Source: Flavobacteriaceae bacterium (GTDB lineage: Bacteria > Bacteroidota > Bacteroidia > Flavobacteriales > Flavobacteriaceae). From it: a stretch of DNA of 64,000 bases. A model generated the notes under the pieces. It saw only the letters and a list, made by a program, of their open reading frames with translations, did not search any database and had not been told where the DNA came from. Shown here piece by piece: positions 30,947 through 39,424 of the stretch. Position 1 is the stretch's first letter. Every line of letters begins with the position of its first letter. Both the position numbers and the translations under genes were made by a program. Where the stretch lies: contig JAURRA010000030.1 of assembly GCA_030835825.1 (NCBI GenBank), positions 1 to 64,000 of the forward strand, written 5' to 3'.

Positions 30947-33751
30947 ATGCCAAGACCTCTCTCCAGTGCAAAATATAAAGACGCTATTTACATAAAAGGG
31001 GCGCGTTTGCACAATTTGAAGAATATTGACGTCGCCATTCCTAGAAACAAACTTGTAGTTATCACGGGGTTGTCGGGGTCTGGGAAGTCGAGCTTGGCTT
31101 TTGATACGCTTTATGCTGAAGGTCAGCGCAGATATGTTGAAAGTTTATCGAGCTACGCCCGACAATTTCTTGGTCGACTCAACAAACCTCTTGTTGACCA
31201 TATCAAAGGGATATCTCCAGCAGTAGCCATAGAGCAAAAGGTAAATACAACCAACCCTCGATCGACTGTTGGTACCTCGACGGAAATTTATGACTATTTA
31301 AAGTTGCTCTATGCAAGAATCGGACTCACGGTAGCTCCTAAGACCAATAAAGTAGTCAAGAAAGACACGGTTTCCAACGTAATAGATTATGTGAAATCTA
31401 TCAACGAAGGCAGTAAATTATTATTGCTAGCCGAAATAGTTTTGGAAGAAGGAAGACTGCTTTTGGACAAGTTTAAGGTGCTGCAGCAATTGGGTTTCTC
31501 CCGTCTAAAACATGATGAGGACATTGTGAGGATTGAAGATGCGCTCCAGTTAGAGTCGCCTGAAGGGCAATGGTTTATTGTTGTAGATCGCGTGGTCGTT
31601 CGAACAGATGAGGATTTTCTCAATAGATTAGCGGATGCCATAGACATGGCCTTTTACGAAGGCAAGGGTCGTTGTATTATAGAAAACTTGGACCGCCACA
31701 CCACCCAACAATTCAGTAACTTCTTTGAGTCAGACGGGATTGCATTCGTTGAGCCCAATGTTCATTTGTTTAGTTTTAACAATCCATATGGCGCATGCCC
31801 TGCCTGCGAAGGGTATGGAGATGTCATTGGAATAGATGAATCTTTGGTTATTCCCAACACGAGTCTCTCCGTATTTGACGACGCTATTGTGCCTTGGCGC
31901 AGTGATAGCATGAAAAAGTATAAGGAAAAATTAATCCAACAAGCTGCAGTCAACGACTTCCCAATTCACAGGCCCTATTTTGAATTGACCCCCGATCAAA
32001 AGAGATTGTTATGGGAAGGCAATAAGAGTTTTAGGGGAATTCATGCTTTCTTTGAATACTTGGAGTCCAAAGCCTATAAAATTCAGAATCGGGTTATGCT
32101 CAGTCGCTTCCGTGGAAAAACCATTTGTCAAAGTTGTCATGGTACAAGATTGAGATCTGAAGCGAATCATGTCAAAGTAGGCGACAAAAGTTTGTCCGAA
32201 CTTGTAGTCTTACCGGTAGACCAGTTAATGGTGTTTTTTGAGGATCTTCAACTAGAGCCCCAACAATTTGATATCGCCAAACGGCTCTTGCATGAAATCA
32301 AATCAAGACTCAACTTTTTGTCCAAAGTAGGCTTGACTTATTTAACTTTAAATCGAAAATCGAATAGTTTATCGGGAGGGGAAAGTCAACGCATCAATCT
32401 GGCAACTGCACTAGGTAGCAGTTTGGTCGGATCCATGTATATACTTGATGAACCAAGTATCGGTTTGCATCCGAAGGATTCTCAAAAGCTTATTGAAGTT
32501 TTAAAGGAGCTGAGAGATATTGGTAATACCGTTATTGTGGTTGAACACGATGAAGACATTATGCGCCAAGCGGACGCCATCATAGACATTGGACCTGAGG
32601 CTGGTACTTTTGGCGGTGAGGTGGTTTCTCAAGGGAACTTAGACCAATTAATGGCATCAAATTCATTAACTGCTCAATATCTTAATGGAACTAAATCCAT
32701 TGAAGCTAGGCCAGCTCGCCACACTGATGGGGCCCATATTTTAATTCAAGGTGCCAGAGTGCATAATTTGAAAAATATTGATGTTTCATTTCCACTCAAT
32801 TGCCTGACAGTTATTACTGGAGTTTCTGGCTCTGGTAAAAGCACATTGGTTCGAAGAATACTCTACCCAGCCGTGCAAATAGCCTTGGGAGGATATGGCG
32901 AAAAACCGGGAGAGCATTCTGCTATAAAAGGATCTTTTGACCATCTCAAACAGGTTGAATTTGTAAATCAAAATCCTATTGGTCGATCGTCTCGGTCAAA
33001 TCCAGTGACCTATATCAAGGCCTATGATGACATACGTTCTTTATATGCCAAACAACCACTTAGTAAGCAAAGGAAATTTGCAACTAAACATTTCTCTTTC
33101 AATGTTGACGGCGGAAGATGTGATAACTGTAAAGGCGAAGGAAGCGTGACTATAGAAATGCAATTCATGGCAGATGTGGAGCTAGAATGTGAGGTTTGTA
33201 AAGGTCAGCGATTTAAAAAAGAGGTGTTAGAAGTCCAATATAAAGGTCGCTCAATTACAGACGTTTTGGGCATGACTATTGATGACGCGATAGCATTTTT
33301 CGATCAGTATCAAGAAACTAAAATTAAAAGTAAATTGTTACCGCTTCAGGAGGTTGGTTTGGGCTATGTCACTCTAGGACAAAGTTCTTCTACCCTTTCG
33401 GGTGGAGAGGCTCAGCGCATCAAACTCGCTTCGTTTTTAGGCAAAGGACAGCAGTCCGATGCTCATCTGTTCATTTTTGATGAGCCTACCACTGGACTTC
33501 ATTTTCACGATATTCAAAAGCTACTAAAATCTTTTGATGCTCTGATAGATAACGGCCATTCGGTTATAGTTGTTGAACACAATTTGGACTTGATTAAATG
33601 TGCTGATCACATCATAGATTTAGGACCCGAAGGAGGGGAAAAAGGCGGTTATGTTGTTTGCTGTGGCAGTCCAAAGGAGGTTGCTCAACACAGTGAATCG
33701 GCCACAGGCGTCTTTCTAAAAGAAAAAATCAAATCACATATCGCGTTATGA
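30947..33751 (+). CDS. uvrA: Excinuclease ABC subunit A
   Basis: 934 residues from ATG 30947 (MPRPLSSAKY). UvrA is the damage-recognising ATPase of nucleotide excision repair. It contains two ABC modules: Walker A GLSGSGKSSLAF and GVSGSGKSTLV, and signatures SLSGGESQRI and TLSGGEAQRI, followed by DEPS and DEPT Walker B segments. Three CxxC zinc-binding sites are visible: CPACEGYG, CQSCHGTR and CDNCKGEG with CEVCKGQRF. The TTG at 30926 is rejected because it lies inside the -7 box. A small membrane protein gene overlaps its stop by 4 nt. Confidence 0.96.
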   Translation: MPRPLSSAKYKDAIYIKGARLHNLKNIDVAIPRNKLVVITGLSGSGKSSLAFDTLYAEGQRRYVESLSSYARQFLGRLNKPLVDHIKGISPAVAIEQKVNTTNPRSTVGTSTEIYDYLKLLYARIGLTVAPKTNKVVKKDTVSNVIDYVKSINEGSKLLLLAEIVLEEGRLLLDKFKVLQQLGFSRLKHDEDIVRIEDALQLESPEGQWFIVVDRVVVRTDEDFLNRLADAIDMAFYEGKGRCIIENLDRHTTQQFSNFFESDGIAFVEPNVHLFSFNNPYGACPACEGYGDVIGIDESLVIPNTSLSVFDDAIVPWRSDSMKKYKEKLIQQAAVNDFPIHRPYFELTPDQKRLLWEGNKSFRGIHAFFEYLESKAYKIQNRVMLSRFRGKTICQSCHGTRLRSEANHVKVGDKSLSELVVLPVDQLMVFFEDLQLEPQQFDIAKRLLHEIKSRLNFLSKVGLTYLTLNRKSNSLSGGESQRINLATALGSSLVGSMYILDEPSIGLHPKDSQKLIEVLKELRDIGNTVIVVEHDEDIMRQADAIIDIGPEAGTFGGEVVSQGNLDQLMASNSLTAQYLNGTKSIEARPARHTDGAHILIQGARVHNLKNIDVSFPLNCLTVITGVSGSGKSTLVRRILYPAVQIALGGYGEKPGEHSAIKGSFDHLKQVEFVNQNPIGRSSRSNPVTYIKAYDDIRSLYAKQPLSKQRKFATKHFSFNVDGGRCDNCKGEGSVTIEMQFMADVELECEVCKGQRFKKEVLEVQYKGRSITDVLGMTIDDAIAFFDQYQETKIKSKLLPLQEVGLGYVTLGQSSSTLSGGEAQRIKLASFLGKGQQSDAHLFIFDEPTTGLHFHDIQKLLKSFDALIDNGHSVIVVEHNLDLIKCADHIIDLGPEGGEKGGYVVCCGSPKEVAQHSESATGVFLKEKIKSHIAL

Positions 33752-34176
33752 AGTCAACTCACAAACCTACAAAGCTTTTTTGGGTCATCACTATTCTGGC
33801 TCTTTTTTGGAACATATTTGGCCTGTTTCAATTTTTTGTTGAAATGACTTTGACAGAGGAAATGTTAGCCCAGTACCCTCAAGACATTCAAAATTTTATG
33901 CACCACGCTCCTACTTGGTTCATCTGCGCCTTTGGAATAGCTGTTTTTGCTGGGGCTTTAGGAAGTTTGGCGCTTGTTTTACGCAGAAAACTGTCCCAAT
34001 ATTTGCTCCTTCTGTCATGCCTTGCAGTTGTGGCAATGACTTACTATGATTTTATGGTACAAAAAGATGTGGTCATGAACTTAGAATTTGGCACTATGCC
34101 AGTCATCGTATTTGTTATTGCAGTTTTGCTTCTCCTATTTTCCAGAAACGCCAATTCAAAACAATATCTGCGGTAA
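33748..34176 (+). CDS. Four-helix membrane protein, function unknown
   Basis: 142 residues with four hydrophobic segments (about 10-30, 53-75, 84-101 and 115-133). The motif LTEEMLAQYPQDIQNFM between helices 1 and 2 and the WNIFGL in helix 1 are features I associate with a family of sugar-transporter-like small Bacteroidota membrane proteins, without known function. It overlaps the uvrA stop in an ATGA and is translationally coupled to it. One nucleotide separates its stop from that of the converging E1 gene. Confidence 0.75.
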   Translation: MKSTHKPTKLFWVITILALFWNIFGLFQFFVEMTLTEEMLAQYPQDIQNFMHHAPTWFICAFGIAVFAGALGSLALVLRRKLSQYLLLLSCLAVVAMTYYDFMVQKDVVMNLEFGTMPVIVFVIAVLLLLFSRNANSKQYLR

Positions 34177-34177
34177 C

Positions 34178-36184
34178 TCAATAGGACAACAATTCTACTA
34201 ATGCTTGCCCAAATCGCTTTTCAGGCATAAATTGTTCTTCCAATAGAGGGTTAAACGGCACTGGTGTTTCTAGTGAAGCCACTCGCTTGACGGGTGCGTC
34301 CAAGAATTCAAAACAGTTTTCAGTAATCAAAGCTGAAATGTCTGCCCCTATGCCTCCAAACATAGTATCTTCATGGAAAATGACAGCCCTTCCCGTTTTT
34401 TTTACGGAATCAAAAACGGCAGTGGTGTCCAATGGTTGTAGTGTGTTCAAATCTATTAAATCAGCAGACACCTGAGGCATTTCTTTCAGTGTAGCTAAAG
34501 CCCAATGTACTGCTGCCCCATAGGCAACAATAGTCACGTCATTTCCTTTTTGACGCAGCACAGCTTCACCAAATGGAATGGTATAATAGTCCGTTGGTAC
34601 CTCTTGGCGAACACTGCGATACAATGCTTTGTGTTCAAAAAACATGACGGGATTTGGATCATTAATAGCAGTTGCGAGTAATCCTTTGGCATCATAAGGG
34701 AAGGCGGGATATACCACCTTAAGGCCTGGTGTTTTGGTGAACCAAGCTTCATTTGTTTGAGAATGAAAAGGCCCGGCAGCAACGCCCCCACCACAGGGCA
34801 TTCTAACCACCACATCGGCCTCTTGTCCCCAGCGATAATGGACTTTAGCCAAATAATTCACCACAGGATTAAATCCAGAAGTTACAAAATCGGCAAACTG
34901 CATTTCAACCACCGATTTGATACCACCAATGGATAAACCCATCGCTGCTTCAACAATACCCGACTCACAAATTGGTGTATTGCGCACTCTGGCTTTGCCA
35001 AACTGCTCGACATAGCCTTCGGATATTTTGAAAACTCCTCCATACTCTGCAATGTCTTGACCCATTAAAACCAAATCGCTGTGCTTTTCCATTGATTGCC
35101 TCAGACCATCTGAAATAGCATCAATAAAGCGTATTTCTTTTATTGTTTCGGCAGGCAAAACCGGAATGTAATTGAATGGAGCATAGCAGTCCCTAAGTTC
35201 AACCTCGGCATCAGCAGTGATATTATCCGCAGCGAATGCCTCCTGCAGGGCTTGGTCTATTTCCTTTTTAATGTCTTCTGACATCAACTGGATTTCCTCA
35301 GTAGTAATCAGTGATTTATCTATCAAATACTTTTCAAAATTGACCAAAGGATCTTTGGCAGCCCATTCATCCATCAATTCTTGTGGCACGTATTTGGTGC
35401 CGCTAGCCTCTTCATGACCTCGCATGCGGAAGGTCTTAAACTCAATTAAAATGGGCTCTGGATTAATCCTCAGCTCTTCAGACAATTTTTTTATTGCTGT
35501 GTAAACTTCCAAAATATTATTCCCATCGAGAATCAAAGATCTCATCCCGTATCCAATCGCACGATCGGCTATATCCTTACAATTGTATTGCTCATTAGTT
35601 GGTGTTGACAAGCCATAGGCATTGTTTTCTATACAAAACAGCACGGGTAGCTTCCATACTGAGGCCACATTTAGTGCCTCATGGAAGTCTCCCTCACTGG
35701 TTCCACCATCACCAGAAAATACTGCAGTTACTCCCTTATTTTCTTTGAGAATATCTGCCAATGCAATGCCATTGGCTACACCAAGTTGAGGGCCTAAATG
35801 CGAAATCATACCCACTAATTTGTAATCTTGGGTTCCAAAATGAAATGAACGATCCCGGCCTTTTGTAAACCCATCGGGCTTGCCTTGCCACTGACAAAAT
35901 AAACGGTAGAGTGGCACCTCTCTGGTAGTGAATACACCCAAATTGCGATGCATGGGCAAGATATAGTCCGTCGTTTTCAAGGCAGCTGTTACTCCTACCG
36001 AAATAGCTTCTTGTCCAATACCAGAAAACCATTTAGACACCTTGCCCTGACGCAGTAATACTAACATTTTTTCCTCGATCAGTCTTGGAAAAAGTAAACT
36101 GCGATACAAATAAAGTGCATCGGAGTCCGACACAGAATATTTGTTAAAATCTAGCGCATGAAGAGGTTTCGGCTGTTTTGACAT
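34178..36184 (-). CDS. Fused alpha-beta E1 component of a 2-oxo acid dehydrogenase
   Basis: 668 residues from ATG 36184. The alpha half (about 1-330) binds thiamine diphosphate through FSGDGGTSEGDFHEALNVA and ENNAYGLSTP. The beta half (about 345-668) has LMGQDIAEYGGVFKI, MPCGGGVAAGPFHSQ and the C-terminal transketolase-like DTMFGGIGADI domain. E1 decarboxylates pyruvate or branched-chain 2-oxo acids and acylates a lipoyl E2, not encoded here. The alpha/beta order and sequence resemble branched-chain (BCKDH) E1. Upstream in-frame codons to 36364 are rejected because a TAATTTTG promoter box at 36203-36210 lies inside them. A divergent oxygenase gene starts 100 nt away. Confidence 0.88.
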   Translation of the reverse strand: MSKQPKPLHALDFNKYSVSDSDALYLYRSLLFPRLIEEKMLVLLRQGKVSKWFSGIGQEAISVGVTAALKTTDYILPMHRNLGVFTTREVPLYRLFCQWQGKPDGFTKGRDRSFHFGTQDYKLVGMISHLGPQLGVANGIALADILKENKGVTAVFSGDGGTSEGDFHEALNVASVWKLPVLFCIENNAYGLSTPTNEQYNCKDIADRAIGYGMRSLILDGNNILEVYTAIKKLSEELRINPEPILIEFKTFRMRGHEEASGTKYVPQELMDEWAAKDPLVNFEKYLIDKSLITTEEIQLMSEDIKKEIDQALQEAFAADNITADAEVELRDCYAPFNYIPVLPAETIKEIRFIDAISDGLRQSMEKHSDLVLMGQDIAEYGGVFKISEGYVEQFGKARVRNTPICESGIVEAAMGLSIGGIKSVVEMQFADFVTSGFNPVVNYLAKVHYRWGQEADVVVRMPCGGGVAAGPFHSQTNEAWFTKTPGLKVVYPAFPYDAKGLLATAINDPNPVMFFEHKALYRSVRQEVPTDYYTIPFGEAVLRQKGNDVTIVAYGAAVHWALATLKEMPQVSADLIDLNTLQPLDTTAVFDSVKKTGRAVIFHEDTMFGGIGADISALITENCFEFLDAPVKRVASLETPVPFNPLLEEQFMPEKRFGQALVELLSY

Positions 36185-36202
36185 ATCTTTTTGATAACCC
36201 AT

Positions 36203-36210
36203 CAAAATTA
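36203..36210 (-). promoter_or_regulatory. -7 box for the E1 gene
   Basis: TAATTTTG on the minus strand, 18 nt before the ATG at 36184. The alternative start at 36202 would lie upstream of the predicted transcription start, so the box also decides the start codon. Confidence 0.45.
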
Positions 36211-36258
36211 TGAAAAAAGATGGAGTTTCAGCACATATTATCCCAGAGTGAATTTTAG

Positions 36259-36266
36259 TATATTTG
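36259..36266 (+). promoter_or_regulatory. -7 box for the oxygenase gene
   Basis: TATATTTG, full TAnnTTTG match, 18 nt before the ATG at 36285, and overlapping the in-frame TTG at 36264 that would otherwise extend the protein. Confidence 0.45.
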
Positions 36267-36284
36267 AAATCAAAATATCTGAAA

Positions 36285-37235
36285 ATGAACGAAATTCCAA
36301 GTGTAGATTTAAATGATTTTTTGACCGATGACCCTGTTGAGAAACAGGCCTTTGTCAATGCCATCGGTGCTTCTTTCGAAGAAATAGGATTTGTTGCATT
36401 GAGTGGCCATTTTTTAGAAGACCAATTGGTCGAGCAACTCTATGATCAAATTCAAGCTTTTTTCGCCTTACCGCTTGATACCAAAAAGTCATATGAGATT
36501 GAAGGTCTGGCCGGACAACGCGGCTATGTATCATTCGGTAAAGAAAGTGCAAAAGGTCGCAATGTGGGTGATCTTAAAGAATTTTTTCACTTTGGACAGT
36601 ATGTCGAGGACGATCCTGTGCGAGCTAAAGAATATCCTGAAAATGTTTTGGTCAAAGAACTGCCCGAATTCAATGCAGTAGGAAAGGAAGTTTATCAAAA
36701 GCTCGAGTTGACAGCCAAGTATGTATTGAGAGCTCTTGCTTTGTATCTGAAATTAGAAGAGACTTATTTTGATCACTTCATTCACAATGGCAATAGCATA
36801 CTAAGACCAATTCATTATCCACCAATAACTGAGGCTCCCGATAATGCGGTGCGAGCAGCAGCCCACGGAGATATCAATTTGATTACCTTGCTCATGGGAG
36901 CTCATGGTCGTGGTCTTCAAGTTCAAAACAGACAAGGCGATTGGATTGATGCCATTGCCGCTACCGACCAATTGATGATCAATGTAGGAGATATGTTGTC
37001 TAGGCATACGAACAACAAGCTTAAGTCCACCATCCATCGGGTAGTTAATCCTCCTCAGTCCGAATGGGGCAATTCCCGCTATTCAGTGCCATTTTTTATG
37101 CACCCGATCAGCGAAATGCCATTAAATGTTTTAAATCAATGGGTCGATGCCGATCATCCTAAAGGTTTCGAAGACATCACTGCAGGAGAATTTTTAGAAG
37201 AGCGTCTGGTCGAATTGGGGTTAAAGAAAAAATAG
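36285..37235 (+). CDS. Isopenicillin-N-synthase-like Fe(II)/2-oxoglutarate oxygenase
   Basis: 316 residues from ATG 36285 (MNEIPSVDLNDF). The DIOX_N domain (about 4-110) includes FVALSGHFL and GYVSFGKESAKG. The jelly-roll oxygenase domain has iron ligands H194 and D196 in AAHGDINL and H251 in STIHRVVNP, and the co-substrate carboxylate-binding R265-Y-S267. Such enzymes hydroxylate or cyclise small molecules; no neighbouring biosynthetic genes hint at the substrate. Cytoplasmic. The SUI1-like gene follows after 3 nt, so they are cotranscribed. Confidence 0.87.
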   Translation: MNEIPSVDLNDFLTDDPVEKQAFVNAIGASFEEIGFVALSGHFLEDQLVEQLYDQIQAFFALPLDTKKSYEIEGLAGQRGYVSFGKESAKGRNVGDLKEFFHFGQYVEDDPVRAKEYPENVLVKELPEFNAVGKEVYQKLELTAKYVLRALALYLKLEETYFDHFIHNGNSILRPIHYPPITEAPDNAVRAAAHGDINLITLLMGAHGRGLQVQNRQGDWIDAIAATDQLMINVGDMLSRHTNNKLKSTIHRVVNPPQSEWGNSRYSVPFFMHPISEMPLNVLNQWVDADHPKGFEDITAGEFLEERLVELGLKKK

Positions 37236-37238
37236 CGC

Positions 37239-37568
37239 ATGGACATTCAAGATAAGTTGCGCCACCTTTTTCCAGATCATCAATCCGAAGAAAAAAATGA
37301 GGACGATACTCCTGATGCTGACTTTTGGATGCAAGAAGATCCCATTTTATGCAAGTATGAAAAGCGCAAAGGGAAGCCCATAACTTTATTAGAAAACTAT
37401 AATGGCGCTGCTTCCGATTTTAAGAAATTAACTCAAAGGTTACAACAAAAATTTCATGTTGGCGCAAGCGCCAAAGACGATAGAATACTGCTTCAAACAG
37501 CTCATCGGGATAAGGTCATGGATTTTCTTAAGTCATTGGGATTCAATGTAAAAAGAGTTGGGGGATAA
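37239..37568 (+). CDS. SUI1/eIF1-like translation factor (YciH family)
   Basis: 109 residues. The C-terminal SUI1 domain (about 38-109) reads CKYEKRKGKPITLLENY, LTQRLQQKFHVGASAKDDRILLQ and LGFNVKRVGG, the standard YciH fold. YciH-like proteins bind the small ribosomal subunit and influence initiation fidelity. The acidic N-terminal 35 residues are an extension. It lies between the oxygenase (3 nt) and the nucleoside phosphorylase (11 nt), probably in one transcript. Confidence 0.87.
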   Translation: MDIQDKLRHLFPDHQSEEKNEDDTPDADFWMQEDPILCKYEKRKGKPITLLENYNGAASDFKKLTQRLQQKFHVGASAKDDRILLQTAHRDKVMDFLKSLGFNVKRVGG

Positions 37569-37579
37569 ACCTAAATATT

Positions 37580-38443
37580 ATGACAAAAGCCGAGCTTATT
37601 TTAAATCCTGACGGGAGTGTTTATCACCTCAATACACGGCCAGAGCAGGTAGCCTCCAAAATTATTGTTGTTGGCGATCCCGATCGGGTTTCGAGGGTGT
37701 CATCCCATTTTGATAGGATTGACGAGCGTTGCCAAAAAAGAGAATTTATTACCCACACTGGAATTTATAAAAATCAACGAATTAGTGTCATTTCAACAGG
37801 AATTGGCGCAGGAAATATAGACATTGTATTCAATGAGCTCGACGCCCTTTTTAATATCGACCTATCTACAGGAGAAGCTATCGCAACGTTGAGTAAATTG
37901 GACATCATTCGCATTGGAACATCTGGGGCCATTCAACCTGATATTGAAGTTGGCAGCCACCTGATCAGCACTCACGGCTTGCATTTAGGCGGATTATTGA
38001 GGTCCTACGCTGGGATAAAAGGAAATTCAAGATTTGAAGATGCTTTGAAAGCACACCGCCGTCTGCCGATAGGTTTAGCAGATCCTATATTGGTTAAAGG
38101 CAACAGCGATTTGTTAAATGCGTTTAAATCCGAAATGGATATTCAAGGCATATCGGTCACTGCTGATGGGTTTTACGGCCCTCAAGGTCGAGAAATAAGA
38201 CTCAAGAGTCAACTACCACATTTTTACGAGGACCTTCAAAGTTTTGATTTCGAAGGATTGCGTTTGACAAATTTGGAAATGGAAACAGCTGTCATTTATG
38301 GACTTTCAGAACTATTAGGCCATCGGGCCATTTCTTTAAATGCCATTTTAGCCAATCGTGAAAATGGAACGTTTAGCAGCAATCCTGATCAAACTATAGA
38401 CGCTCTAATTGAGAAGACTCTCGGTGTCATTACCAATTTATAG
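37580..38443 (+). CDS. Nucleoside phosphorylase (uridine phosphorylase-like)
   Basis: 287 residues of the PNP/UDP family. IIVVGDPDRVSRV contributes the phosphate-binding Arg; ISTGIGAGNIDIVFNEL and IRIGTSGAIQPDIEVGS line the phosphate and base site; LTNLEMETAVIYGLS gives the ribose-binding Met-Glu pair. It cleaves nucleosides with phosphate for salvage. It is longer than E. coli Udp, with an insertion around 150-200, so the preferred base is uncertain. Its 3' end overlaps ung on the opposite strand by 14 nt. Confidence 0.85.
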   Translation: MTKAELILNPDGSVYHLNTRPEQVASKIIVVGDPDRVSRVSSHFDRIDERCQKREFITHTGIYKNQRISVISTGIGAGNIDIVFNELDALFNIDLSTGEAIATLSKLDIIRIGTSGAIQPDIEVGSHLISTHGLHLGGLLRSYAGIKGNSRFEDALKAHRRLPIGLADPILVKGNSDLLNAFKSEMDIQGISVTADGFYGPQGREIRLKSQLPHFYEDLQSFDFEGLRLTNLEMETAVIYGLSELLGHRAISLNAILANRENGTFSSNPDQTIDALIEKTLGVITNL

Positions 38444-39095
38444 GCGCTTTCCCCTGCTTTTTCAAATGATAATTAACTTGACTGAAATGCTTATTGCCAA
38501 ACCAATAGCCTCTATTGGCACTTAAGGGCGACGGGTGACCGCACTGAAGTACAATGTGCTTAGATTGGTCAATGAATCGGCTTTTATTTTGAGCGTAAGC
38601 ACCCCAAAGTAAAAATACCACCCCTGCTTTTTGTCGACTAATGTGTTCAATCACAGTATCCGTAAATTCTTCCCAACCTTGGTTTTGATGACTCCCAGCC
38701 TTGCCCTGCTCTACCGTTAAAACAGCGTTTAAGAGCAAAACACCTTGCTCTGCCCACGGCCTTAAATCTCCTGACGCTGGATAGGACTTGGACACATCAG
38801 ATTCCAATTCCAAGAAAATATTTCTTAGCGAAGGTGGATGCGAAATTCCCTCATGAACGGAAAAGCATAGCCCGTTTGCTTGACCCTCGCCATGATAGGG
38901 GTCTTGACCTATCACCACAACCTTGAGGTTATCAAAACAACAAAGTGCAAAAGCCTCGAAAATATGTTCCAATGGAGGATGACAGGTCGAAGCATTGTAA
39001 GCCGTAGTCACAAATTGGCAAAGCCCGTTAAAATGAGGCGCTGCCAAAGTGCGACTCAGAAATTCTAACCAATCGTTTTGTGGGTATTGGAACAT
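38430..39095 (-). CDS. ung: Uracil-DNA glycosylase
   Basis: 221 residues from ATG 39095 (MFQYPQNDWLEFL). Upstream in-frame ATGs at 39104 and 39140 exist, but a TATTTTTG box at 39108-39115 sits over them and 39140 overlaps the neighbouring gene. Family 1 motifs: VIGQDPYHGEGQANG with the catalytic Asp, LLLNAVLTVE, LLWGAYAQ and HPSPLSANRG with the catalytic His. It excises uracil from DNA. It converges on the nucleoside phosphorylase, overlapping by 14 nt. Confidence 0.93.
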   Translation of the reverse strand: MFQYPQNDWLEFLSRTLAAPHFNGLCQFVTTAYNASTCHPPLEHIFEAFALCCFDNLKVVVIGQDPYHGEGQANGLCFSVHEGISHPPSLRNIFLELESDVSKSYPASGDLRPWAEQGVLLLNAVLTVEQGKAGSHQNQGWEEFTDTVIEHISRQKAGVVFLLWGAYAQNKSRFIDQSKHIVLQCGHPSPLSANRGYWFGNKHFSQVNYHLKKQGKAPINW

Positions 39096-39107
39096 GCTCG
39101 ACATGCC

Positions 39108-39115
39108 CAAAAATA
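39108..39115 (-). promoter_or_regulatory. -7 box for ung
   Basis: TATTTTTG on the minus strand, 12 nt before the ATG at 39095. It favours that start over the ATGs at 39104 and 39140. Confidence 0.35.
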
Positions 39116-39136
39116 ACAAAACTATCGGCGTTTCGG

Positions 39137-39325
39137 TCAAGATTTTTCTTGAGACAAGAGCATTGGCCCAACAAAGAATCCTTTACCGATGAAATACAAG
39201 CCCACACCAGTCCACAGATGATCTTCTTTAACCAATCCGTTGGAAGCTAATAAAGTGATCAAACCGCCGGCTACACAAAGCACAGTGGCTATAATGGCAA
39301 AAAACTTTAATTGTGAAGTTGACAT
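39137..39325 (-). CDS. Small two-helix membrane protein
   Basis: 62 residues with hydrophobic helices at about 8-27 and 39-57, the second ending in FFVGPMLL. Located between mutS2 (divergent) and ung (same strand, 41 nt downstream). There are no motifs to assign a function; a full-length frame with membrane-protein character and a proper ATG supports it being real. Confidence 0.6.
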   Translation of the reverse strand: MSTSQLKFFAIIATVLCVAGGLITLLASNGLVKEDHLWTGVGLYFIGKGFFVGPMLLSQEKS

Positions 39326-39401
39326 AATAGTAGGTTTTAAGATTTGTTATGTGTAGATATGAATAAAAACTTACACTTTACTAACTCTTTGCAATATTAG
39401 T

Positions 39402-39409
39402 TAACTTTG
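39402..39409 (+). promoter_or_regulatory. -7 box for mutS2
   Basis: TAACTTTG, full TAnnTTTG match, 15 nt before the ATG at 39425 and overlapping an in-frame TTG at 39407. A TTTA at 39377-39380, 21 nt upstream, is a weak -33 candidate. Confidence 0.45.
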
Positions 39410-39424
39410 CCTAAATCCAAGTTT

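Noticed and set aside
36185-36364. 60-residue N-terminal extension of the E1 dehydrogenase
   Set aside because: It overlaps the promoter region and the divergent oxygenase gene; the composition is not protein-like.
39096-39140. Longer ung start at 39140 or 39104
   Set aside because: A -7 box covers this stretch and 39140 overlaps the neighbouring membrane-protein gene.
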